DNA of 28,741 nucleotides, from contig CAYVXE010000053.1 in the NCBI GenBank assembly GCA_964455375.1, forward strand, positions 1 to 28,741, read 5' to 3'. The notes below the pieces were generated by a model. That model did not search any database. It saw only the letters and a list, made by a program, of their open reading frames with translations, and was not told where the DNA came from. The position numbers were made by a program, and so were the translations under genes. The stretch is from CAYVXE01 sp964455375 (GTDB taxonomy: Bacteria > Zhuqueibacterota > Zhuqueibacteria > Oceanimicrobiales > Oceanimicrobiaceae). Shown piece by piece: positions 14,810 through 22,675 of the stretch; the first letter of the stretch is position 1, and every line of letters starts with the position of its first letter.

Positions 14810-14838
14810 TTGACTTTCACTTTTATTTTTGCTAATAT
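14810..14838 (+). promoter_or_regulatory. promoter of the aldehyde dehydrogenase/lysine aminotransferase operon
   Basis: TTGACT (14810-14815), 17 bp, TAATAT (14833-14838), a near-consensus housekeeping promoter. Transcription would start near 14845, giving a leader of about 105 bases. It is one of the best promoter matches in the window. Confidence 0.6.
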
Positions 14839-14950
14839 TCTTAGTTTTGCAATTCGTTCACATCTCACAAATTTATCTGTTTGGTGAGCCTGTGAAAATT
14901 CGAAAATTGGGTTGTTTTTTAACAAGAATAATGTTTAAAAGGAATTGGAA

Positions 14951-16438
14951 ATGAGTAACAAGTATCAAAATTTTATCGCTGGTGAGTGGGTGGATGCCAA
15001 GAGCGGTGAGACCTTCGAAAACCGGAGCCCGGCCAACTGGGATGAAGTGGTTGGCATATTTCCAAACTCCGGCAAAGAAGACGTCGAAACAGCAGTGAAA
15101 TCGGCGAAGGCGGCGTTTGATTCCTGGCGATTGCTGCCGGCACCGGCGCGTGGTGATATTCTGCGCAAAGTCGGCGATCTTATGACTGCCCGCAAAGATG
15201 AGCTTGCCCGCAATATGACCCGGGAAATGGGCAAGGTCCTGGATGAAACCAAAGGCGATGTTCAGGAAGGGATCGACACGGCATACTACGCAGCCACCGA
15301 AGGGCGCCGCATGTTTGGGCACACGGTGCCTTCCGAGCTACCCAACAAATTCAACATGTCCATTCGCATTCCCATTGGCGTGGCTGGCATCATCACGCCG
15401 TGGAATTTTCCCATGGCCATTCCCACCTGGAAAATTTTTCCAGCGTTGGTTTGCGGCAATACCGTCGTGTTTAAACCTGCCAGCGACACCCCGTTAACCG
15501 CAACCACGTTTATTGAAATTTTGCTTGAGGCCGGTGTGCCGCCGAAAGTGGTCAATCTCGTGCACGGCAGTGGCAGCAATGTGGGGACGCCTCTGGTCAA
15601 TCACCCGGATGTGAGTTTGATTTCCTTTACCGGTTCTTCTGCAGTTGGCAAGGCGATTTCCAAAGGTGCCAGTGATTCCCTGAAACGGGTTTCCCTGGAA
15701 TTAGGTGGAAAAAATGCGCAAATTGTTATGGAAGATGCCGATCTCGAGTTGGCTCTGGAAGGTGTGCTCTGGGGTGCGTTCGGCACCACCGGCCAACGCT
15801 GCACGGCAACCAGCCGCTTGATTTTACATGAAAATATCTACAATGAATTTATGGATATGTTGGTTTCGGCTGCGCAAAAGTTAAGACTTGGCGACGGGTT
15901 GAAATCCGAAAACAATGTCGGGCCGCTCATCAATGAAGGGCAGAGAAACATTGTTCAGGAATATATTGAAATTGGCAAAAAGGAAGGCGCCACGCTGGTC
16001 ACCGGCGGAAATATTTTCACCGAAGGTGACTGTGCCAAAGGGTGGTTCCATGAGCCGACGATTTTCGGCGACGTTAAGCCGGATATGCGCATCGCAAGGG
16101 AAGAAATATTCGGGCCGGTTTTATCCGTTCTTAAAATTAATTCTTTTGAAGAAGCGGTAAAAGTTTTGAATGGAACAAAATACGGTTTATCGTCATCCAT
16201 TTACACCCGAGACGTGAACCGTGGTTTTCAGGCCATTCGCGATATTGAAGCGGGTATCACCTATATTAATGGCCCGACCATCGGTGCCGAGGCGCACATG
16301 CCGTTCGGGGGAGTAAAAGAAACCGGAAACGGCCACCGCGAAGGCGGTTGGGAAGTGTACGAGTTCTATACGGAGACAAAATCAGTCTTTATCGATTATT
16401 CCGGAAAATTACAGAGAGCACAGATCGACAATTATTAA
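14951..16438 (+). CDS. NAD(P)-dependent aldehyde dehydrogenase, probably 2-aminoadipate-6-semialdehyde dehydrogenase
   Basis: ALDH-superfamily enzyme (495 aa from ATG 14951). Visible motifs are GIITPWNFPMAIPTWK, the cofactor loop FTGSSAVGKAI, the general-base block SLELGGKN and the catalytic-cysteine block FGTTGQRCTATSR. The substrate-side C-terminus has PFGGVKETGNGHREGG. The next gene is L-lysine 6-transaminase, whose product is 2-aminoadipate-6-semialdehyde, in equilibrium with piperideine-6-carboxylate. By context this enzyme should oxidise it to 2-aminoadipate, as Pcd does beside Lat in beta-lactam-producing actinomycetes. Sequence alone does not exclude another semialdehyde substrate. 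AAAAGGA lies seven bases before ATG 14951; the TTG at 14945 is too close to that site. Confidence 0.88.
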   Translation: MSNKYQNFIAGEWVDAKSGETFENRSPANWDEVVGIFPNSGKEDVETAVKSAKAAFDSWRLLPAPARGDILRKVGDLMTARKDELARNMTREMGKVLDETKGDVQEGIDTAYYAATEGRRMFGHTVPSELPNKFNMSIRIPIGVAGIITPWNFPMAIPTWKIFPALVCGNTVVFKPASDTPLTATTFIEILLEAGVPPKVVNLVHGSGSNVGTPLVNHPDVSLISFTGSSAVGKAISKGASDSLKRVSLELGGKNAQIVMEDADLELALEGVLWGAFGTTGQRCTATSRLILHENIYNEFMDMLVSAAQKLRLGDGLKSENNVGPLINEGQRNIVQEYIEIGKKEGATLVTGGNIFTEGDCAKGWFHEPTIFGDVKPDMRIAREEIFGPVLSVLKINSFEEAVKVLNGTKYGLSSSIYTRDVNRGFQAIRDIEAGITYINGPTIGAEAHMPFGGVKETGNGHREGGWEVYEFYTETKSVFIDYSGKLQRAQIDNY

Positions 16439-16494
16439 TTGAAATGGATAGAATGGACAATCTTACGATTGACTGAAAAACCAGGAGAACAGCA

Positions 16495-17823
16495 GTGATG
16501 ACATTAACCCCTGAAAAGGTTTTTCCAGTACTGGATGCACATATGTTGGTGGACGGATACCGGGATATGGTGGTGGACTTGAATAAAAGTGAAGGGAATT
16601 ACATTTATGATTCTTTGCACCATCGTAAATATCTGGACATGTTCAGTTTTTTCGCCACCGCACCCATCGGATACAATCATCCGAAAATGCACGAACCGGA
16701 GTTTAAGGAAAAGCTCCTCAGTGTCGCTTTATTAAAACCATCGAATTCGGATTTTTATACAACGGAAATGGCCGAATTTGTGAAAGTCTTTTCCGACCAC
16801 GCCATTCCGGAATATTTACCGTACCTGTTCCTGATTAGCGGCGGCGCATTGGCAGTGGAGAATGCGCTGAAGGCAGCTTTTGACTGGAAAGTTCGTAAAA
16901 ATATGGCAAAGGGATTGTCTGAACACCTTGGGACACAGGTGATTCATTTCCAGCAGGCTTTTCATGGCCGCAGCGGATACACCATGTCATTGACCAACAC
17001 GGACATACGTAAAATAAAGTATTTCCCGAAATTCAACTGGCCGCGGGTTTCCAATCCATACATCGAGTTTCCATTAACCGATGAAAATATTGAGGGATTA
17101 ATTGCCCGGGAGAAGAAATCGGTAGAGGAGATAAAGCAGGCTATTCAAGATAATAAGAATGACATTGCTTCCATCATTATCGAACCAATTCAGGGCGAGG
17201 GCGGCGACAATCATTTTCGTGAAGAGTTTTTTGTGGAATTGCGTACACTTGCTGATGAAAACGACATGATGCTTATTTACGATGAGGTGCAGACCGGCAT
17301 CGGTTTGACCGGTAAAATGTGGTGCCATGAGCACTACGCCGTGAAGCCCGATATGCTGGTATTTGGCAAGAAAACACAGGTTTGCGGTTTTCTGTGCAGC
17401 AAACGTATCGATGATGTGGAAAACAATGTTTTTCATGAATCAAGCCGACTGAATTCAACCTGGGGTGGCAGTCTTGTGGATATGGTGCGATTCCAGAGAT
17501 ATTTGGAAATTATTATGGCTGAGAATTTAATCGAAAATGCCAGGGTTGTCGGGAACTATTTTCTCGAATCTTTACATGAGTTGGCTGACGATACAGATCG
17601 TTTAATCAGCAATGTGCGCGGACGTGGTTTGATGATAGCGTTCACACTACCGGAAAATGCGTTGCGGGATAAAATGTTGAAATTGTTGTTTGAAAATGGC
17701 TTAATCGCGCTGGCAAGCGGTGAAAAAGCGGTGCGTTTTCGTCCGACGCTGAGTCTGAAGAAAGCGCATGTTGACGAAACGATTGGGATTCTGAAAACGA
17801 GTTTGCAGAGTTTACGTGCCTGA
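16495..17823 (+). CDS. lat: L-lysine 6-transaminase
   Basis: PLP-dependent class III aminotransferase that moves the epsilon-amino group of lysine to 2-oxoglutarate. The 442-residue protein matches the Lat family (M. tuberculosis Rv3290c) along its length. Shared blocks include MLVDGYRDMVVDL, KPSNSDFYTTEMA, GGALAVENALKAAFDWK, FHGRSGYTMSLTNT, EPIQGEGGDNHFR, YDEVQTGIGLTGKMW and RLNSTWGGSLVDMVR. The PLP lysine lies in FGKKTQVCG (K292 or K293; by analogy the second). AGGAG is seven bases before GTG 16495 and ten before ATG 16498, so either may be used. It follows the aldehyde dehydrogenase by 56 bases, and the pair would convert lysine to 2-aminoadipate. Confidence 0.94.
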   Translation: MMTLTPEKVFPVLDAHMLVDGYRDMVVDLNKSEGNYIYDSLHHRKYLDMFSFFATAPIGYNHPKMHEPEFKEKLLSVALLKPSNSDFYTTEMAEFVKVFSDHAIPEYLPYLFLISGGALAVENALKAAFDWKVRKNMAKGLSEHLGTQVIHFQQAFHGRSGYTMSLTNTDIRKIKYFPKFNWPRVSNPYIEFPLTDENIEGLIAREKKSVEEIKQAIQDNKNDIASIIIEPIQGEGGDNHFREEFFVELRTLADENDMMLIYDEVQTGIGLTGKMWCHEHYAVKPDMLVFGKKTQVCGFLCSKRIDDVENNVFHESSRLNSTWGGSLVDMVRFQRYLEIIMAENLIENARVVGNYFLESLHELADDTDRLISNVRGRGLMIAFTLPENALRDKMLKLLFENGLIALASGEKAVRFRPTLSLKKAHVDETIGILKTSLQSLRA

Positions 17824-17864
17824 CAAATTAAGTGAGAAGTCTCATGACTGAGGGTCATGCTGGG

Positions 17865-18539
17865 ATGCAAGGAACCTTGTTTGTCGTCAGCACGCCCATT
17901 GGAAACTTGAAGGACATCACGTTGCGGGCATTGGACGTTTTGCAGAATGTGGATTTAATCGCCGCTGAGGACACCAGGCATACGCGCATTTTATTGAATC
18001 ATTATGATGTTCGTACGGAGACAACGAGCTACTATGATTTCAATAAGGAGAAAAAGACGCCTCTGCTGATTCACAAACTGCAGAACGGAAAAAACATCGC
18101 GTTAGTCTCCGATGCAGGAACGCCTGGGATTTCGGATCCAGCGTATCGGTTGGTTTCAGAATGTTTGAAAAACGACATTCATGTGGAAACATTACCCGGC
18201 CCCACGGCGCTGATATCGGCGTTAATTTTGTCGGGATTGCCCACTGATCGATTTGTATTTGAAGGTTTTCTGCCGCAAAAAAAAGGAAGAAAAAGGCGTA
18301 TTGAGGACCTCTCTGATGAGGTAAGAACCATTGTTTTGTATGAGTCTCCACACCGACTTTTGAAGATGCTGCTGAGTTTGGAGCCGTTTTTTGCGGAACG
18401 CAAGGTTGCGGTGGTTCGTGAAATCACCAAAAAATTTGAGGAAGTCGTTCGTGGAAAGTTGGAAGACGTGATTAAACAATTGTCGCTGCGTAAATTGAAA
18501 GGCGAAATTGTTGTTGTCATTGAGGGTAAAGGAAAATAA
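17865..18539 (+). CDS. rsmI: 16S rRNA (cytidine(1402)-2'-O)-methyltransferase RsmI
   Basis: SAM-dependent tetrapyrrole-methylase-fold enzyme that 2'-O-methylates C1402 of 16S rRNA. The N-terminus MQGTLFVVSTPIGNLKDITL is the family hallmark. Other blocks are AAEDTRHTRILLNHY, VSDAGTPGISDPAYRLV, GPTALISALILSGLPTDRF and FEGFLPQKKGRKRR. The 224-residue length is slightly under the E. coli enzyme. I chose ATG 17865 because it gives the usual N-terminus and has GAGGG ten bases upstream; ATG 17844 and GTG 17832 would add 7 or 11 residues. The CDP-alcohol transferase gene follows after 14 bases. Confidence 0.95.
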   Translation: MQGTLFVVSTPIGNLKDITLRALDVLQNVDLIAAEDTRHTRILLNHYDVRTETTSYYDFNKEKKTPLLIHKLQNGKNIALVSDAGTPGISDPAYRLVSECLKNDIHVETLPGPTALISALILSGLPTDRFVFEGFLPQKKGRKRRIEDLSDEVRTIVLYESPHRLLKMLLSLEPFFAERKVAVVREITKKFEEVVRGKLEDVIKQLSLRKLKGEIVVVIEGKGK

Positions 18540-18553
18540 GGAGGAAAGGACAT

Positions 18554-19222
18554 TTGGCTGCATTTAAACTATTTAAAGTAAAAATAGATGTTTTGCCGGA
18601 TGGAATAAAGAACTGGTATCTTCGTCTTATTCAACCGGTGATTGATTTTTTTATTAAACTTGAATTGAATCCCAATTTTTTTACAACCATTGGGTTTATA
18701 CTTACCGTTGGTGCTGCAGTCTTGTTTGCTACAGGCAATTTACGTATTGCCGGCGGCATCATACTTTTGGCCGGAACGTTCGACATTGTTGATGGCAAAG
18801 TTGCCCGATTATCCAAAAGAGTTACCAAGTTTGGCGCTTTGTATGATTCTACCTTAGACCGTTATGCCGAAGTGATTATGTTTTTTGGTCTGGCATTTTA
18901 TTTTGTCAAAGCGGAAATGTTCATTTCATCCATTGCGGTTTCGGTGGCGCTTGGCGGCTCGATCATGGTGAGCTATGTGCGCGCCCGGGCTGAGGCGTTG
19001 GGATTTCAATGTAAAGTGGGGATCATGCAGCGTCCCGAGCGCGTGGTCTACATCGGTTTCGGTGCGCTTTTTCACATTTACACACTGATATTTGCCATTA
19101 TCCTGATTGCCATTTTTGCAAATGTTACAGCAGTTCAAAGACTTTATCATATCTGGACACAGGAGAACGGTAAGAAGAAAGAAAAATTAACCGACGAAGA
19201 ATTGGAGATGGTTGGTGACTAA
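18554..19222 (+). CDS. CDP-alcohol phosphatidyltransferase, probably phosphatidylinositol-phosphate synthase
   Basis: Integral membrane enzyme (222 aa, about six helices) that joins a CDP-activated diacylglycerol to an alcohol. The complete signature is visible: D77-x2-D80-G81-x2-A84-R85-x8-G94-x3-D98-x3-D102 (DIVDGKVAR, then GALYDSTLDRYAE). The next gene makes inositol-phosphate, so the acceptor is most likely inositol-1-phosphate, giving phosphatidylinositol phosphate, as in Bacteroides clusters pairing these two functions. Phosphatidylglycerophosphate synthase is the main alternative. The start is TTG 18554 with GGAGG upstream (18541-18545). It closely follows rsmI. Confidence 0.82.
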   Translation: MAAFKLFKVKIDVLPDGIKNWYLRLIQPVIDFFIKLELNPNFFTTIGFILTVGAAVLFATGNLRIAGGIILLAGTFDIVDGKVARLSKRVTKFGALYDSTLDRYAEVIMFFGLAFYFVKAEMFISSIAVSVALGGSIMVSYVRARAEALGFQCKVGIMQRPERVVYIGFGALFHIYTLIFAIILIAIFANVTAVQRLYHIWTQENGKKKEKLTDEELEMVGD

Positions 19223-19287
19223 GTAATTAAAAGAATATTTTACTGAATAATTTTATAGCATTTTAAAAAAGAATACAGGAGGAAGTT

Positions 19288-20607
19288 TTGGATCAGAAAG
19301 AAATAAAAATCGAAGAACCCAAAGGAAAACTTGGGGTTTTGCTTCCCGGTCTCGGAGCTGTTAGCACTACGTTTGTGGCCGGTGTTCATGCCATTCGCAA
19401 AGGTCTGGCAAAACCAATTGGGTCGACAACACAAATGGGAACAATTCGTTTAGGAAAGCGCACAGATAATCGTGCACCCAAAATTATGGATTTTGTCCCT
19501 CTGGCCAATTTAGACGATCTGATATTTGGCGGTTGGGATATTTTTGAAGACAACACCTACGAAGCTGCTACCAAAGCCGGTGTTCTCGATCGATATTTAC
19601 TTGAGCAAATAAAGCCGGAAATGGAGGCTCTGAAACCGTGGAAAGCTGTTTTTGACCAGAAGTATGTCAAAAAACTGAGTGGCACAAACGTTAAATCTGC
19701 TCCGACAAAATGGGATTTGGCGGAAATGGTACGCCTTGACATTCAAAATTTTAAGAAAGAAAATAACCTCGAACGGTTGGTGATGGCCTGGTGCGGAAGT
19801 ACGGAAATTTATATTGAACCAAACGATCCCATTTACAAGGATCTCGATGCGTTTGAAAAAGCGATGAAAGACAATCATCCGGGTGTGGCGCCCAGTATGC
19901 TTTATGCGTATGCAGCCATCGCAGAAGGTGTTCCATACTCAAACGGGGCGCCTAATTTAAGCGCAGATTTTCCCGCTATGCTCGATTTTGCAAAAGATAA
20001 AGGCGTGCCTGTTTGTGGTAAAGATTATAAAACCGGCCAAACATTGATGAAAACGATTCTTGCTCCGGGATTAAAAGCCAGATATCTCGGCTTGAACGGT
20101 TGGTTTTCCACCAACATTCTCGGTAACAGAGACGGCGAAGTCCTCGATGATCCCGACTCATTTAAGACAAAAGAAGTCAGTAAATTGAGTGTACTCGAAC
20201 ACATTCTGCAACCGGATATTTATCCTGACCTTTATGGTGACATGTATCACAAAGTCCGTATCAATTATTATCCGCCAAGAGGAGATAACAAAGAGGGTTG
20301 GGACAACATTGATATTGCCGGCTGGCTCGGCTACCCTATGCAAATTAAGATTGACTTTCTGTGCCGGGATAGTATTCTCGCCGCGCCGATTGTTTTGGAC
20401 CTGGTTCTGTTTCTTGATTTGGCCAAGCGCTGCGGATTTAAAGGAATTCAGGAATGGTTGTCTTTTTACTTTAAGAGTCCCATGTCTGCTGAAGGATTAT
20501 ATCCTGAACACGATTTGTTTATTCAATTGATGAAACTGAAAAATACACTGCGTTTTATAAAGGGTGAAGAACTGATTACGCATTTGGGTCTTGAGTATTA
20601 CGACTGA
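19288..20607 (+). CDS. ino1: inositol-3-phosphate synthase (Bacteroidetes-type)
   Basis: NAD-dependent isomerase-cyclase turning glucose-6-phosphate into inositol phosphate. The 439-residue protein has an N-terminal Rossmann segment (LGVLLPGLGAVSTTFVAG), MVMAWCGSTEIY-like sequence at LVMAWCGSTEIYIEP, DFVPLANLDDLIFGGWDIF, CGKDYKTGQTLMKT and LGLNGWFSTNILGNRDG with downstream DFLCRDSILAAPIVLDLV. These match the MIPS family and, by length and divergence, the Bacteroidetes-like branch. The start is TTG 19288, set by AGGAGG about six bases upstream. Pairing with the preceding CDP-alcohol transferase points to inositol phospholipid synthesis. Confidence 0.93.
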   Translation: MDQKEIKIEEPKGKLGVLLPGLGAVSTTFVAGVHAIRKGLAKPIGSTTQMGTIRLGKRTDNRAPKIMDFVPLANLDDLIFGGWDIFEDNTYEAATKAGVLDRYLLEQIKPEMEALKPWKAVFDQKYVKKLSGTNVKSAPTKWDLAEMVRLDIQNFKKENNLERLVMAWCGSTEIYIEPNDPIYKDLDAFEKAMKDNHPGVAPSMLYAYAAIAEGVPYSNGAPNLSADFPAMLDFAKDKGVPVCGKDYKTGQTLMKTILAPGLKARYLGLNGWFSTNILGNRDGEVLDDPDSFKTKEVSKLSVLEHILQPDIYPDLYGDMYHKVRINYYPPRGDNKEGWDNIDIAGWLGYPMQIKIDFLCRDSILAAPIVLDLVLFLDLAKRCGFKGIQEWLSFYFKSPMSAEGLYPEHDLFIQLMKLKNTLRFIKGEELITHLGLEYYD

Positions 20608-20669
20608 GTATTACCGGAAGAATACGTATTTAACTGCTTGTTTCTTTAAAAAATCAGGTTAACGAACGG

Positions 20670-22007
20670 TTGTCCGAAAAATCTCTGTTTAAAACCGTAT
20701 TGAAGACGTCTCTGCCGGCCGTTATCGATTTGTCTGCATCTACATTTATGTGGACATTTGAGGCAATTCTTATCGGTCGGTTAAGCGCTGCTGCCTTTGC
20801 AGGCCATGGAATGGCATTGCAAATCATCATTGTAGTTTTAACCCTGCTGCTTACGTTTATCGTAGGAAGTTCTATCATCATCAACCGCTATATCGGCTCA
20901 AACGATATTTGGGAAGCCAACCATATTCTCAGTCAGGCAATGATTCTGGGTATTATTATGGCGTGCCTCATTGCTCTCGTGTGGTATTTTGGGGCGGAGT
21001 GGATTTTTCAATTGATAAAAGAAGCAGGCTCTGAAGCAAAATTGGCTGGTGTGACCTATTTAAAAACAGTTGCTGTTTTCAGTCCGCTCATTTTAACCAA
21101 TTTTGTTGCATTGGGAATTATTCGCGGCGCCGGCGAAACGAGAACAGCAATGGTTGTCAATTTGTCGGTAGTATCTTTGAATTTTGTCCTGGCTCCCATA
21201 CTTATTTTCGGTTTAATGGGTTTTCCTCGCCTGGAAGTAAAAGGCGCGGCTCTGGCGATGTGTTTTTCTCAATCTGTGGGATTTTTTGTAACCTTATATT
21301 TATTGAGAAGCCGTAAGTGCATTTTGTTTCTTTCGTTTCGGGAATTAACGACACCAAACCTGAAAACGTTTCGTCGGTTGTTTAAAGCCGGAATACCAAC
21401 CACCGTTGAGCAGTTAGTGTGGGCAATCGGTCAGTTGGTTGTTTCCGGGTATGCTGCAACCCTGGGAGTTACGGTGTTGGCCACACACCAGATTTTATTA
21501 CGGATACAGTCGATTCTATCCATGTTTTATCTCGGATTTAGTATTGGGGCGATGACCCTGGTAGGTAAAAATCTGGGTGCAGATGATCGACCGGGGGCTT
21601 TTAAAACAGCATTTGCCGCGAACAGAGTTGTCTTTATTTTTGCTTTTATTGTTTTTATTATTTTGACCGTTTTTGCCAAACCGTTTATTGGAGTTTTCTC
21701 CGATGAGCGGGAAGTACTGGAACTTGGTTCTAAAGTATTGATCATTTTTGCTCTGGTGCAAATACCAAAAGCACTGGATGGTGTATTGATAGGTAATTTA
21801 CGCGGAGTCGGGGATTTGAAATGGCTCATGCTTATTACAATTGCCAGTGTTATTTTCTTAGAAATCGGTCTGAACTGGTTTTTGGTCTTTTCACTTAATT
21901 ATTCTTTGATGGCGTTATGGACTGTCCATTTTAGTGATGAAGTCCTGCGGTCATGTATTAATTTCCTGAGATTTCGTAGCGGCACCTGGAAAGGGAGTAT
22001 GATTTAG
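20670..22007 (+). CDS. MATE family efflux transporter
   Basis: Inner-membrane multidrug and toxic-compound extrusion protein (445 aa, about 12 helices in two homologous halves). Typical segments are FMWTFEAILIGRLSAAAFAG in the first helix pair, FVALGIIRGAGETRTAMVVN, and in the second half GIPTTVEQLVWAIGQLVV and IGAMTLVGKNLGADD. Such proteins exchange cations for drugs, metabolites or polyisoprenoid-like cargo; the substrate here is unknown. The start is TTG 20670, with only a weak ribosome-binding site. The last base of its stop is the first base of the tmk GTG start (TAGTG), so the two are translationally linked. Confidence 0.9.
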   Translation: MSEKSLFKTVLKTSLPAVIDLSASTFMWTFEAILIGRLSAAAFAGHGMALQIIIVVLTLLLTFIVGSSIIINRYIGSNDIWEANHILSQAMILGIIMACLIALVWYFGAEWIFQLIKEAGSEAKLAGVTYLKTVAVFSPLILTNFVALGIIRGAGETRTAMVVNLSVVSLNFVLAPILIFGLMGFPRLEVKGAALAMCFSQSVGFFVTLYLLRSRKCILFLSFRELTTPNLKTFRRLFKAGIPTTVEQLVWAIGQLVVSGYAATLGVTVLATHQILLRIQSILSMFYLGFSIGAMTLVGKNLGADDRPGAFKTAFAANRVVFIFAFIVFIILTVFAKPFIGVFSDEREVLELGSKVLIIFALVQIPKALDGVLIGNLRGVGDLKWLMLITIASVIFLEIGLNWFLVFSLNYSLMALWTVHFSDEVLRSCINFLRFRSGTWKGSMI

Positions 22008-22654
22008 TGAAGCCTGAGACTCGAAAGAAGGGACATCTCATCACTTTTGAAGGGATCGATTTTTCCGGGAAGTCCTTACAAGCAAATCTGTTAAAAGAAA
22101 ACTTGCAGAAAAAAGGCAGCCCGGTTATTTTTTTGCGGGAGCCCGGAGGAACTGAAATTTCTGAAAAAATTCGCGGGTTACTATTAGATACAGAAAATCA
22201 GAAAATGACGGCGGCCACTGAATTGTTACTTTATTCTGCGGCCAGAGCACAAATTGTAAATGAATGTGTGATCCCGCATCTTAATGACGGCGATGAAGTC
22301 ATCTGTGATCGTTTTTATGATTCCACGACTGCGTATCAGGGATTTGGCCGGCAGTTGGACTTGCAATTTATTGAACAGTTAAATGCGTTTGCAACAAACC
22401 ACGTCGTACCGGATTTGACCTTCCTCATCGACCTGAAGCCTGAAACAGCCATGAGGAGAAAACAAAATGAAAATGGGACGTTGGACCGATTGGAACAGGA
22501 AGATCTGGTATTTCATAATCGGGTGAGACAAGGGTATTTAGAATTAGCTCATCAGGAATGCGATCGATTTGTCGTCATTGATGGTGAGCAGCCGGTTGAT
22601 TCAATTCAGCAGCTAATTTTAAATACGGCTCAATCACGATTGCATTTATATTAA
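22007..22654 (+). CDS. tmk: thymidylate kinase
   Basis: Phosphorylates dTMP to dTDP. The 215-residue protein has the P-loop FEGIDFSGKS (14-23), the REPGGTEISEKIR block, the substrate motif CDRFYDSTTAYQGFGR (DRF at 101-103) and an Arg-containing LID segment (MRRKQNENGTLDRLEQE). A Phe in place of Gly in the P-loop (GIDFSGKS) is common in FCB-group enzymes, in my recollection. The GTG start at 22007 overlaps the MATE stop codon by one base. It is normal in length and appears functional. Confidence 0.96.
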   Translation: MKPETRKKGHLITFEGIDFSGKSLQANLLKENLQKKGSPVIFLREPGGTEISEKIRGLLLDTENQKMTAATELLLYSAARAQIVNECVIPHLNDGDEVICDRFYDSTTAYQGFGRQLDLQFIEQLNAFATNHVVPDLTFLIDLKPETAMRRKQNENGTLDRLEQEDLVFHNRVRQGYLELAHQECDRFVVIDGEQPVDSIQQLILNTAQSRLHLY

Positions 22655-22675
22655 TTTTTGTTGGAGGGTGTCGTA

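Larger units (their letters stand above)
14309..14944 (+). other. repeat-rich intergenic region
   Basis: No supportable gene lies in these 636 bases. It contains a degenerate heptamer tandem (14318-14345), a GCGGC-GAA-GCCGC hairpin (14381-14393), an inverted-repeat element built on CACGGAT words (14404-14584), a large palindrome (14615-14678) and a promoter for the downstream genes (14810-14838). The individual parts are listed separately. No T-rich terminator is evident directly after the preceding operon. Confidence 0.7.

Noticed and set aside
14695..14925. Short - strand frame before the aldehyde dehydrogenase gene
   Set aside because: It overlaps the promoter region, lacks any family resemblance and is low in coding character.
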